Under the pieces are notes generated by a model. That model saw only the letters and a list, made by a program, of their open reading frames with translations, was not told the DNA's origin and did not search any database. From Ridgeia piscesae (taxonomy: Eukaryota; Annelida; Polychaeta; Sabellida; Siboglinidae), in NCBI GenBank assembly GCA_025642075.2, contig JAODUO010000530.1:127001-191000 (forward strand): 64,000 nt of DNA. The letters run 5' to 3'. Each line of letters begins with the position of its first letter. The stretch's first letter is position 1. A program made the position numbers and the translations under genes. This document shows positions 11,473-23,818 of this stretch, in pieces.

Positions 11473-14400
11473 CTGAAATTTCACACAATCGCAGTGTCGC
11501 TACGCTGCTCGGTGGCTAGCTGCTTCATAGTTGCTACACGAGAACCATCACAACCATCCCACACTCATCCACGGATCAACAGGCCATGCAGGCAGTCAAT
11601 GAACAGGTGTTTATTCGGAGCTCACAGTAGAGCCGCGCTTAATCCGTAAGGGAGCGCCACGTGCAAACAGACATATGAGAAAAACTGACAAAGCAACTGC
11701 TAAGGCGAATTAGCGACAGCTTCTGATGAGAACTTTTGAACAGCACATGAACAAACAAATCACTGAAGTACCAGTACCACGAGGATAGCCAAGAGTTCTA
11801 ACCCAGGACCACCAGCCCATGAAACGTGAGTGCGAGAACACATAAGCAAGGAAAAGAGAAAGACAGTTCTCTAAACATGAAATGAGTCTTCTTTCGGAAT
11901 GGCGATGGTCGTTCTAATGACGTCAGCAGGAGTAGGGGGAGGGAGAGGGGCGTTTGATGTGGCAATGGTGCTTCAGCTAGTGTTAAGATGCAACCACATA
12001 ATCGGTTTGTTATGACAATTACGTATATGTGAACGATGTAAACATAAATTAAACATTGTTAGATGCAGCAATAATCCAGCCGCAGTGATATAAATCATTC
12101 AAAACATTAAGCGTGGATGCAGCAATGTGGCAGGTGTGAACAAAACGGCAGACATAGCAAAATGCAAACAGCGCCAAGTTTGTGTAAGCCACTCTCGTGG
12201 GTGGCGCATGCAACGGCGTCATGGTCAAATATGCACACTGGGTCAAAACAAGCTACTAAATAACTCCAAATTTCTACTTTAACGTTACATTTTTGGAATA
12301 AGAACTCCAGCTTCTGTGCGGTACATCGCCACGATTTCCGAACCCTGTCTTTCAAATATGGTTTGCGTGATAACAATTTGTAGGTAATAAAAAAAAACTG
12401 CCGTGGGCCACATTGCTACAGAAGAACATGTAGAAGCAATCACCAGCAGTAATCATTAAGTAATTGGTTATGAATCAGTAACCATTGTTACTAACAGTAC
12501 ATTGGAACAAAGCAAGACAACATCTGCACCAGCATGTGCAACATACACAAAGCATAACTAATTGGAAACTCAACAATGGTCCCTCTTATTGATACAAATG
12601 TGGGCGAAGCGCCGTTTACACAACAAACAAACAGATAGTTTTTCGCCATGGAGCCAGCAGTCAACACACTGTGGTCCGTACAGTAACCCGACTGAGTAAT
12701 GTTTCAATATCGACTTTTCTCGTATCTACAGCAGCATTTCGTTGAATCACCCAATATCATTGGCCAGTAAAGCCAGATTGTCAATCAATGTGTGATTAAT
12801 GAGAACTCGTGACAGTGTCACAGTTTACAAATGAAGACAATTGTAAAAATAATCCCAGCACAACACCGGCACAGTAACATGGTAACATAGGCAGGAACAA
12901 CACTAGTTGACAACAACAGCAGCAGCAACAACACGCAAAACGCAGGGGCTAAGACAAAACCCACCCAGCTAAACAATAACAAAAACAGTAGGCACAGGTA
13001 AACAGAACATTAACTAGATCAGCTCTACGGTTAGCCGTTAGAATTAGTACCGAGTAAAATTACACACGCAACTAACAACTACTATTAGTAATGAAACTAA
13101 CTACAATATGCATTCAGTATTCCTCATGATACAAATGCCAGAAACTAAAAAGCAACTAACTACTGTCAATAATCACCTGTGAATAATTAGGCAGTGAATA
13201 GGATTATGACGTTTTATGCAGATACTACATATGACTATTTCGTTACGATGGATTTGTTCAGCATAACTCATAACCTTATGCGTATCGGTGGAATTTCGAC
13301 CAAATAATGTCCAACTTGATGTCCGTCAAATAGGTGGAACATTAAGGACATTCCAATTTGCACAACCGCTAAGTTAACCTAGATTAATGAAACATTCAAG
13401 TAAGTTACCTTAATAGTTGTGCCAAGAAAGAATTGAATATAAGTCAAAGAGTGTGCTTGGTACATTAACGAGACAAATTTTCTTTAACTGTACATATGAA
13501 ACAGATAACATAACCACAGAGACACATAAGTGAAAAGGTTAACACAAAACAAATCCCCTCAAAAGTACGAAGTTTTATGTGTTGCCCAGAAACCAATAAA
13601 GTAGTGATTGAATCGTAGCAAACTAGTGGCTCTCTGCATCATGAGGAACAATAGCAAATGCTTACTATGCAAACTACAACCGACACAAACAAGTGAATTG
13701 AATGTTAAAAAAAAATTGACATTTCTCAACAAACCAGTGGCGGTTGATAGCAAATCATATGATGCAAACGTGCACAACACATGCCATTCATTCGAGACGA
13801 CCCATACAAACACCCTTTAGTGACCACATCAGACACAATCATCTTTAAATATACACGCAAACATAACAGATTCTCAAGAAAACAAGTGCATTTATGGGAA
13901 ATCCAAAATGGAACAGATTGTGTTGCATTTTGCTGGGTGTCAATCCAGTGATATGGATTGATCATTATTATAACATGCTGGCAAGTATAGGACTGACGGT
14001 AAGGTGAAAACTTACACAAGAGGTATATTTCCTATATACATATATAAGAAATGTGATTGAGAATAGACATCAGAATAGCATTATGTTGTGTTAGACAGTT
14101 CCATGACTCTCTGCATGTGCATCTTTTCTGTGACACCAACTAACAGGAAGTGACTGGGACTTACAAGAAGACGTTACATGCAAAACTGACTCCTGAAGAT
14201 TAGTGTTACAAAGTCATTCCCCATGGATACAGTTTCAGTAGCATTCGCATAAATGTGTCAAGGACCTAACAAATGAACTGCTATATCGATCGATGTACAT
14301 TACAAATGTTGAAACCATATTACACAATAGTAGCATGACACATGGTAGTGCTACATGCATCAATGATTGTAACACGAGTAACCAAACAAACAGCACGAGT

Positions 14401-15460
14401 AACCAAAATGTTATCACCGAATAACTGTGCCATTGCATGAATAATTAACAAATCAAAATGTGTCATGGCAATATCTACACAATGGCTGGTGCACCACATC
14501 AAAAGATGGTTTGCAAAGGAACTTGCCTTTCACCCTGCCAAGGGACAACATGGAGGTGAATACCCCCAAGTCAATGCCAAATTTGCAAGATTCTGAAATA
14601 AGGGTGTGTGATTGTCGTGGTGTTGAATATAACTAATGATTCACTGTCTCAATCAATAATAGGTTTACATGAGAAATAGAAATATTATTTCGGAATATTT
14701 TATGACTACATGTACATTTATTTTGTAAATCTATGATGACTGACTGGATTTGCCAATTAAAACAATGACCAAACTAGAGACACATATGATACAAGAGATG
14801 ATATGTTTAGGGCCCTAGACACAATCATTGTTCCTAAGTCTTGGGCATTAGAAATTGTTCTACTGATTTGTACGGCTTACTGAATACGAGGTGAACAATT
14901 AATGCAATGCTGACATAAGACAGTGGACATTGTACTATCAAATGTAATCATTTTCATTTACTCATTATGGAGATAATATATCTAGATAACTGTTATTAAT
15001 AAAATAAATCAATTTGGGCAGATTTCTTATGATTTATTCTACATGATTAATATTAAAAGGTGTTCATTTACCTATAAAATATGTTACAGCTCTTATGGAA
15101 TAGCTCAACATTTTTAATACAAGTAAACACAACATCAGCGTGCTGTGAAAATGATAACAGAACAATAAAATAAATCAATTAATAAAATAAATCAGTTAAT
15201 AAAACTGTGATTAGCAACACAATAAATTACATTTCAAAGTGTTATATTTGGGAAATGGATCTGAGGATTAGTATACTTGGTACAAACAAGTAAATGTTGA
15301 CAAAAGTGAATGATCCGCTAGTCACTTGTAAACATAGGCTGAATCACAGCCACATGACCTGTACTACCCCAAACACGGTGTCACAGAAGAGATGGACAAG
15401 CCGAGTGATATGGAACTCGCAGGGTGATATCGGGTGACTATGACGTATGGTGACACTTAC
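11473..15460. other. Intron before the giant exon
   Basis: The intron has a GTAAGTGTC donor and an AAATTTCAG acceptor on the minus strand. It is AT-rich, and I see no coding exon, RNA gene or sizeable tandem array. Small items are an A-rich TTAATAAAATAAATC duplication near 15165-15205 and a palindromic TGACGTCA at 11918-11925. Confidence 0.6.
11918..11925. promoter_or_regulatory. CRE-like palindrome TGACGTCA
   Basis: This is a perfect 8-bp cAMP-response-element sequence about 450 bp upstream of the giant exon. An exact 8-mer is expected by chance about once per 65 kb, so one occurrence in an intron is weak evidence. It matters only because the giant exon opens with an in-frame ATG. Confidence 0.15.
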
Positions 15461-15550
15461 CTGAGCGGAGGGCGGGTGCTGCCTGAGTGACTTCGACCTG
15501 TTCCACCTGAGCGACTCGACTGGCCAGCTCCTGCTCACACACTTCTTGTC
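15461..15550 (-). CDS. Ank: Ankyrin exon, acidic linker just before the giant tail
   Basis: The exon is 90 bp, with acceptor GTTGGTTGCAG and donor CAG/GTAAGTGTC. Read with two leading and one trailing base, it encodes QEVCEQELASRVAQVEQVEV and then TQAAPALRS. The other frames either stop or give Arg/Ser-rich nonsense. Its phase matches the exon on each side, and the trailing G completes the Glu codon of the giant exon. The Glu/Val/Gln-rich sequence may form a short helix. No known domain is recognised. Because it is flanked by phase-1 introns it can be skipped without a frame change. Confidence 0.85.
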
Positions 15551-16387
15551 CTGCAACCAACACACCACACCCACTTACACAACGGCCTCACACTCACACA
15601 CTCACACTGTCAGTCTTCTGCCACAGGTCCAGGCTCAGTCAGAGGTGTCTGTACAATAGCCTTTTGTATTAATATTCGCGTGGATTTTGCAGACAGAAAA
15701 TCACAATAAATACTGTTCTTTTGGCAGACTAAAATATTTTCTTTTCTCATGTAATGTTAAGAAACCTGAGATTTTTACGTGGCACTAAAACAACAACTAA
15801 TAATATATTTTAAATATAGTTATCCTTTTTACAATAAAATATATTTGATATACTGTCATTTTAATATATCTAGCACACTGCAAACAGGTTGTACAGAAGA
15901 TAAAGTGATAGCATACAAAACAATATTTGTGGATAACAAGTTAATGTTAACAATTACCTGATTGTGTTATTGAAAACAAATTTATGTAACTTAAGAAAGA
16001 ATGCAGATGTGTTAGTGGAACTAAAACTACATAGCATGCATTTAATGTGAACTCATGAACACAGTACACAAAATACTAGATGCCTACACTGAATGCTAAA
16101 ACAGAAAACCATCATACAAATGCCAACATAAATGGTGTGATTAAATAAATTGAAAAAACAGAACTGTGGATTGGAGCAGTCATGATGTACACACAGCACC
16201 TGTCTGACAACAGAAACAAACACAATGTAAAATGCACACACTGCACGGTCACTACAGCAACTCTGCATATGACTGTAGCATCATGCTTCTCATCATGTGG
16301 TACCACCATGATGCTTCATGTGCAAGAGCAACAGAAACAAGGTAACACCATGCTCCTCTGTGTGCCAACGCCATAGATACACGATGT

Positions 16388-17080
16388 AACTATGCTAGAC
16401 ACACAGAGACATGATATCACCATGCTCCTCCATGTGCTAGATACACAGAGACATGATATCACCATGCTCCTCCATGTGCTAGACACACAGAGACATGATC
16501 CCACCATGCTCCTCCATGTGCTAGATACACAGAGACATGATATCACCATGCTCCTCCATGTGCTAGACACACAGAGACATGATCCCACCATGCTCCTCCA
16601 TGTGCTAGATACACAGAGACATGATATCACCATGCTCCTCCATGTGCTAGACACACAGAGACATGATATCACCATGCTCCTCCATGTGCTAGACACACTG
16701 AGACATGGTATCACCATGCTCCTCCATGTGCTAGACACACTGAGACATGGTATCACCATGCTCCTCCATGTGCTAGACACACAGAGACATGATATCACCA
16801 TGCTCCTTCATGTGCTAGACACACAGAGACATGATATCACCACGCTCCTCCATGTGCTAGATACACAGAGACTTGGGATCACCATGCTCCTCCATGTGCT
16901 AGACACACAGAGACATGATATCACCATGCTCCCCCATGTGCTAGACACACCGAGACATGATATCACCATGCTCCTCCATGTGCTAGACACACAGAGACAT
17001 TATATCACCATGCTCCTCCATGTGCTAGATACACAGAGACATGATATCACCATGCTCCTCCATGTGCTAGACACACACAA
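16388..17080. repeat. 42-bp minisatellite, block 1 (about 16 copies)
   Basis: The unit contains ACACAGAGACATGATATCAC and CATGCTCCTCCATGTGCTAG. The period is 42 bp (14 codons) and the unit has no stop in one frame on each strand, so long repetitive open frames appear on both strands. Variants GATCCC, TGAGACATGG and ACTTGGGAT are interspersed. It is intronic. Confidence 0.95.
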
Positions 17081-17239
17081 TGAAAATGCACACACTGCAC
17101 GGTCACTACAGCAACTCTGCATATGACTGTAGCATCATGCTTCTCACATGTGGTACCACCATGATGCTTCATGTGCAAGAGCAACAGAAACAAGGTAACA
17201 CCATGCTCCTCTGTGTGCCAAGCCATAGATACACGATGT

Positions 17240-18545
17240 AACTATGCTAGACACACAGAGACATGATATCACCATGCTCCTCCATGTGCTAGATACACAG
17301 AGACATGATATCACCATGCTCCTCCATGTGCTAGACACACAGAGACATGATCCCACCATGCTCCTCCATGTGCTAGATACACAGAGACATGATATCACCA
17401 TGCTCCTCCATGTGCTAGACACACAGAGACATGATATCACCATGCTCCTCCATGTGCTAGACACACAGAGACATGATATCACCATGCTCCTCCATGTGCT
17501 AGACACACAGAGACATGATATCACCATGCTCCTCCATGTGCTAGACACACTGAGACATGGTATCACCATGCTCCTCCATGTGCTAGACACACAGAGACAT
17601 GATATCACCATGCTCCTCCATGTGCTAGACACACAGAGACATGATATCACCATGCTCCTCCATGTGCTAGACACACAGAGACATGATATCACCAGCTCCT
17701 CCATGTGCTAGAACACGAGACTTGGGATCACCATGCTCCTCCATGTGCTAGACACACAGAGACATGATATCACCATGCTCCCCCATGTGCTAGACACACC
17801 GAGACATGATATCACCATGCTCCTCCATGTGCTAGACACACAGAGACATTATATCACCATGCTCCTCCATGTGCTAGATACACAGAGACATGATATCACC
17901 ATGCTCCTCCATGTGCTAGACACACAGAGACATGATATCACCATGCTCCCCCATGTGCTAGACACACAGAGACATGATATCACCATGCTCCCCCATGTGC
18001 TAGATACACAGAGACATGATATCACCATGCTCCCCCATGTGCTAGACACACAGAGACATGATATCACCATGCTCCTCCATGTGCTAGATGCACAGAGACA
18101 TGATATCACCATGCTCCTCCATGTGCTAGATACACAGATACTTGGGATCACCATGCTCCCCCATGTGCTAGACACAGAGACATGATATCACCATGCTCCT
18201 CCATGTGCTAGACACACAGAGACATGATATCACTATGCTCCTCCATGTGCTAGACACACAGAGACATGATATCACCATGCTCCCCCATGTGCTAGACACA
18301 CAGAGACATGATATCACCATGCTCCCCCATGTGCTAGACACACAGAGACATGATATCACCATGCTCCTCCATGTGCTAGACACACAGAGACTTGGGGTCA
18401 CCATGCTCCTCCATGTGCTAGACACACAGAGACTTGGGGTCACCATGCTCCTACATGTGCTAGACACACAGAGATTTGGGGTCACCATGCTCCTCCATGT
18501 GCTAGACACACAGAGACTTGGTGTCATCATTCTCCTCCATGTACA
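17240..18545. repeat. 42-bp minisatellite, block 2 (about 31 copies)
   Basis: This is the same unit as block 1. The region just before it (about 17085-17240) repeats the unique sequence that precedes block 1 (about 16222-16390) with an offset near 852 bp and a few indels. The array is irregular near 17690-17720, where units carry small deletions. The right end shifts to an ACTTGGGGTCAC variant. Confidence 0.95.
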
Positions 18546-18638
18546 AGAGCCACCACAACGACAGTGCAGTGTAACCAGGTGCTAGCTACGGCAACAACAA
18601 GTCAGTGCACGGCGGCTGGCTGCAGACAACGTGTCTAC

Positions 18639-18743
18639 CTGTGATGGAGTACTGTCGATCGGAGGTGACAATCTCGCGCCTCACCACACACCACTGCTCT
18701 CCATCCCACACCTGCTCTACATATATTTCGGGAGAGCTGGACT
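18639..18743 (-). CDS. Ank: Ankyrin exon with a tail-repeat-like motif
   Basis: The exon is 105 bp with phase-1 introns on both sides. The acceptor is CGCTCGTAG, preceded by a strong branch-point-like CTGACTAAC, and the donor is ACAG/GTAGACACG. It encodes ESSSPEIYVEQVWDGEQWCV followed by VRREIVTSDRQYSIT (the first Glu is shared with the previous exon). The DG-x-W-x-V-x-R-x-x-V-T pattern resembles the DGTWVKRKVTT core of the giant-tail repeats, so this may be a diverged founder-type copy. That relation is my inference. Confidence 0.82.
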
Positions 18744-21301
18744 CTACGAGCGGAGCGGCGTTAGTCAGCATGTGCAGGGAGGAGAAACACAATGCAAGGT
18801 TAGTTTCTCCATGCTGGGAAAACAAGCACATAGGGCACAGCACGAGGGTTCAAACAAAGACCAAGCAACAACCTTCTCTCCACCATCGACCAAGCTTATT
18901 ATGTGTCATTATCATTGAAACAGTTGCACAGTTTCTTATCACAACCAACCCATTTCGTTCACTTGACATTTCAACCACCTGAAAACTGCGCAATCCAAAT
19001 GGTCAAAATACCAGACGAAAAGGGGTTGAAAATGATATTAACTATTAATTAACTATGACAGAAGAACATGTTCAATTGTTTCACATTGTCAACCTACTGA
19101 ATGCTTCTGAATAAATAACCAAAATGGTGTCAACCTAATAGTGGTACTCCTATACTGTTAGTCATAGTAAGCAAGACTGTTTATACAACTGACACAAACT
19201 CGACAAGACAGTAATCACAGGGACTTCATTATGTCACACTGTTTCTGTAAGCTGTCTCTGAAACTCCACACACACACACACAATGCCTACAGTAATATTA
19301 TACCATGGCATTACGTCACAACATGCTAGTCTACTCGTGGACTTCAGGCCAATAAATGAAGATGAAAACCTCGAAATGCTGCTTCATCGGGAGTGAATTC
19401 TGTCGGCGTTTTCATGCCATCGATATAAGCAAAGCGCTCGCCTACTTTGGTGTCTTGAAACATCGACTCTTTGGAACGAAGAACATCAGACTATGTATGG
19501 CAGTTAGACCACTCAAACTATCCCTGTCTTTTTCCTGCTCCCCCTGCTCCCCCTGCTCCCCTTTCTTTTCTTTCACTCCTACTATTATAATCTACTGCAC
19601 AACCAACCATCACACTGCAGGACCACACAGTCAGAAATATGGCCAAAACCTGTAGTAAACACTACTAATAATAACCACATAGGAAATTGCATCAAATCAC
19701 ATCTTCAAATACAAGAAGAGAGTCCTCGGTTGGAAAGTGAATGTAGGTCTTTTACAATGATCCTAGCATTGGATCATGTAGACATTTGTAATATAACACA
19801 CTTATTTGCTATTCTTTAGCCAGTTGCTGCAATTTTCGTACAGAATTTTGTTAAGCCAAATCAATGAACAGGCCGTCCTGCTGTTTATTGTATTTTCACA
19901 CATATAACACATAAACAAAGATGGTGACACTGAGGTGTGACACTGAGGTGTGACACTGGGGTGTTACACTGAGGTGTGCCATTGGGGTGTGACGCTGAGG
20001 TGTGACACTGAGGTGTGACACTGGGGTGTGACACTGAGGTGTGACACTGAGGTGTGACACTGGGGTGTGACACTGAGGTGTGACACTGAGGTGTGACACT
20101 GGGGTGTGACACTGAGGTGTGACACTGAGGTGTGACACTGAGGTGTGACACTGAGGTGTGACACTGGGTGTGACACTGAGGTGTGACACTGAGGTGTGAC
20201 ACTGAGGTGTGACACTGGGGTGTGACACTGAGGTGTGACACTGAGGTGTGACACTGAGGTGTGACACTGAGGTGTGACACTGAGGTGTGACACTGAGGTG
20301 TGACACTGAGGTGTGACACTGGGGTGTGACACTGAGGTGTGACACTGGGTGTGACACTGAGGTGTGACACTGGGTGTGACACTGAGGTGTGACACTGGGG
20401 TGTGACACTGAGGTGTGACACTGAGGTGTGACACTGAGGTGCGCCATTGGGTGAGGGAGGGGGACAACAAATGGTGGTTCGGGTCAAGTTCTGCAGCAGA
20501 ACACGAGACACAACAAGACATGGGAGGCTGAAACAAAAAGTTGTAGTTACTGCTGTGGAACCGACAAAACAACACCTCATTTCAGCTGTCAACTGAAAAG
20601 AAGACTTGGGAAAGAGCAAAATGCTAAAACATCATCATTGGTGGTAAAACAATAAAAACAAAGTGTGGCATAAATAATAATAATAAATTAGACTTACAGA
20701 CATGATTCCAGAACGATTATGTTTAGGTTAGCTGGTGGCTCAGGTAATATTTTTCTTAAACTGTGATTATTTTGAAATAATCACACGTCTGGTTTGAAAT
20801 ATTGTACGAAGAAACAATACCACATATATTTACCCCAAAACTGTGTACACCAATCAGGGTTACATCATGTTAAATAATTCTGATGCATGGCGTTCCAAGA
20901 TGTTACTTCTATACAATAAAATTGTTGTGTCATCAGACAGCGCCTACCTATAACAGTTAGAGTAACGTTTAGCAATTAATGTCGGCACAAAATAACATAC
21001 ACGTGATGGGAAAACCTACCGCTTATCAGCCACTGACTATGCATAAACTATACATAAACAGTAGTGAGGTCTACCTACTACACACAAGATGTAAGACAAG
21101 TGCCACTGAGCAGTGAGGTTACGAAGCGACACAGGGAACGGACAAAAATCTGTGCCTGAAACCATATTTCTCCACACAAATTTTACGAACAAATTTCACA
21201 GCCGTCTGTACAACAATCTGGAGTGTGAGAAGCGTGTTGCGGAGGATTTTGAGAGTGCGGGAACACGTGTGCGGAGGTGAGAGCGAGTGAACACTGGCTA
21301 C
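18744..21301. other. Intron with a 13-bp minisatellite
   Basis: The intron holds the 13-bp array at 19.92-20.45 kb and a short CA run near 19270. The rest is AT-rich sequence in which I see no exon or RNA gene. Confidence 0.55.
19925..20450. repeat. 13-bp minisatellite GTGACACTGAGGT (about 40 copies)
   Basis: The unit is GTGACACTGAGGT, with some 12-bp copies missing a base and a GTGACACTGGGGT variant. A 13-bp period rotates the reading frame each copy, which makes all three minus-strand frames open (VSHLSVTPQCHTS pattern). It is not coding. Confidence 0.95.
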
Positions 21302-21376
21302 CTGGGCTACGTGGCACTTCGCCCTCGGCTGGGCTCGGAGGCGGGGTTTTCGTTTTCACTGATACATGTGTACCGT
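21302..21376 (-). CDS. Ank: Ankyrin exon, short Pro/Lys linker
   Basis: The exon is 75 bp, with acceptor TTCATTTGCAG, donor CCCAG/GTAGCCAG, and phase 1 at both ends. It encodes GTHVSVKTKTPPPSPAEGEV and then PRSP. The S/P pairs are possible proline-directed phosphorylation sites. With the Asp completed from the previous exon it reads DGTHVSVKTK, again similar to the DGTxVKxK core of the tail repeats. The neighbouring exons share the same phase class. Confidence 0.82.
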
Positions 21377-22579
21377 CTGCAAATGAACGACAGCTCATAC
21401 ACAACTCCCACAACTACACGCATACAATTAGATCGTTCTACAGGCTCACAGAGTGTTGTTGTGTCTCATCTTGACTGGATACTAAAAATGTACTAAATGT
21501 AGTGTAAGTTTGTTTATTGAAGGTAATCACTGTAATGTTTTACTTGTGTAAATGACACTAAATGTTCTAGTGTGAGCATGTTTACTGAAGTTAATCACTG
21601 TACTGTTTTACTTATGTACCATGGGTTAATGACAAACAATGATTAAAAACTTATTGTGAAATTCTTATAAAAAAAATGGTATTAAGACAATAAAATGTTG
21701 AACATATATTAATGCATATACACTGGATTTAAATAAAACAATTTAAAATACAACTAGGTAAACTTCTCGTATGATGTTATTTTCTTACCAAACTTAGACA
21801 TTAAAACAGAACATAAACTGTTTACCATGCTGTCTTAATTATAAGCGTTAATTATACCCATGTATAAAGTGCCATTCGGTGGGTATCTTCATTGAAAACT
21901 TAATGGATATTTGATCTAAAAAGGTAAAAAAAAAATTGTAAACCTTGCTTCTAACGTGAGAAGCATAAAGAATGTGGAGGTGCAGTCATGGGTGTAGAAC
22001 TAAACATACAGCTGGGTAGATGCGACAGTGTCCGTGACGGGTCAGACACGTTTGTCAATGTAGTGGTGAAAATTTACAAACCAGCCTATTTCAGTTATAA
22101 AAAATTGCCAATAACTAAACGTACATATAGACTATGTTTGACGTATCAAACCTTTTGTGCTGAGATGCACAGGGATGTTGGTACATACGTTCCCAAAATA
22201 TTGTTAAGCATACAAAATTTGTGAAAGCTGCCAATTTTGCAAGTACCGGTATGCTGATTTCTGACATGATTAAAGGAACCTGGTGTATGTGTTTTAAGAA
22301 GCTTGCACATTTTCTCACAATTATCCAGCATTCAATATGGCCACCAATGGGAAATTCAACAGTGGTCTGTGCCCAATAAACTGCAGTCTGAGCCCTTGAG
22401 GACATACACAGACACTGTGAGGTCAACAGCCAAGTGGACTCTACCTACAAAGCTCAGAAATTATCAGTTCTGACAGCTGATATTTGTGCTGTGCAAAACA
22501 CTGCTGCCATCTTAATTCTTCAACATGCCCTTAAGTGATGCTTTGGTACGACAATAAACCAGTTCATCACTCACGATAC

Positions 22580-23120
22580 ACCACTGGCATCACATATGAT
22601 ACACTAATGACATCATGCATCGTACACCAGTGACATCACTCATGATACAACAGTGACATCACTCATGATACACAGGTGACATCGCTCATGGTACACCAGT
22701 GACATCACTCATGCTACACCAGTGACATCACTCAAGATACACCAGTGACATCACTCATGATACACTAGTGACAACACTCATGATACACCAGTGACATCAC
22801 TCATAATTAACCAGTGTCATCACTTTTGGTACACCAGTGACATCACTCATGATACAACAGTGACATCACTCATAATTCAACAGTGACATCACTCATGACA
22901 CACCAGTGATATCGCCCATGATACACCGGTGACATCACTCATTACACACCAGTGACATCACTCATGACACAGCAGTGACATCACTCATTACACACCAGTG
23001 ACATCACTCATGACACAGCAGTGACATCACTCATTACACACCAGTGACATCACTCATGACACACCAGTGACATCACTCATGATACACCAGTGACATCATT
23101 CTTGATACACAAGTGATAAC
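22580..23120. repeat. 23-bp minisatellite ACCAGTGACATCACTCATGAT-type
   Basis: About 23 diverged copies of a 23-bp unit are present, containing CAGTGACATCACTCATGA. Degenerate single units continue at 23.86-24.13 kb. The array is older and less homogeneous than the other arrays in the gene. Confidence 0.9.
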
Positions 23121-23564
23121 ATCATTGACATCGCTTGACGCTTGTGGAACATATGGAATACACTGACATCTATGACACAGAGGACAGCTTCACTAAGATT
23201 CGTATGATCCCACTAGGCTGATTCCACTCTTTAAAATCAACTGAAGTGAATTAGCTGTAATAAAAAAGTATTTCACTAAGAAAATATTTGATCATAAAAT
23301 GACACATTAGCAATGTTTTGAACAAACATATCCATCATCATGAATTAACTGAATAGTATAAACAGCAGTTATTTTCTTACAAGCATTTTCAACACTGTTT
23401 GCATGGTTTTACAGCATAAAATGTAAGTTTGTATACCATAAAATGCACTATTCTTTCATATTGCTATGCTCTATGCACAATTTTATTTGACATGTCTATC
23501 TGTGATTTTCTTACTCAAATAGTTTAACACCGGGTGCTTTCACCAGTAATAGTAGGTATACATG

Positions 23565-23818
23565 CAGGGCTGTGAACAATTATATAATTGTTTTTTTTTA
23601 TAAATTAAAATGTTCAATTTTATAACTAATTGTGATTCTGAAATGACTATACTGAATTAATTGTTATTTTCAACAATTATGATTAATTACAGTATCTTTG
23701 AACTCAAAAGACCTACTGAAATATACATCACTAAGTCGAATACATTTTTGACAATCATACACAAAAGGTGTAATTGTAAAGAACAAATAATTGTTCTATG
23801 TAAATAGACTCAGTCCTG
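23565..23818. mobile_element. Possible hAT-type MITE
   Basis: The segment begins CAGGGCTGTGAAC and ends with a sequence whose reverse complement starts CAGGACTGAG. The interior is AT-rich with TAATTAATTG-like motifs, as in many non-autonomous hAT elements. The 8-bp flanks (TATACATG and GATATTTG) match at only five positions, so a target-site duplication is doubtful. Confidence 0.22.

Larger units (their letters stand above)
15551..18638. other. Intron filled by two 42-bp minisatellite blocks
   Basis: Apart from AT-rich sequence at 15.6-16.2 kb, the intron is made of the 42-bp arrays listed separately. No exon was found between them. Confidence 0.6.

Noticed and set aside
9..11519. Many plus-strand open frames of 60-320 codons across the giant exon (Cys/Ser/Leu-rich or Ser/Thr-rich)
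   Set aside because: They are shadows of the minus-strand giant exon; they recur every 999 bp with it and have no splice or domain support.
16388..18545. CRISPR-like regular repeats
   Set aside because: Units are contiguous 42-mers without unique spacers, in an animal intron.
16316..18585. Open frames encoding MLLHVLDTQRHDIT-type repeats on plus and SSTWRSMVISCLCV-type on minus
   Set aside because: In-phase 42-bp minisatellite; both strands open, no flanking coding signal.
19885..20619. Frames encoding SVTPQCHTSVSHL repeats
   Set aside because: 13-bp minisatellite open in all three minus frames.
22580..23120. Array of ATF/AP-1-like sites (TGACATCA)
   Set aside because: The match comes from the repeated unit itself and is one base off the CRE consensus; more simply a minisatellite.
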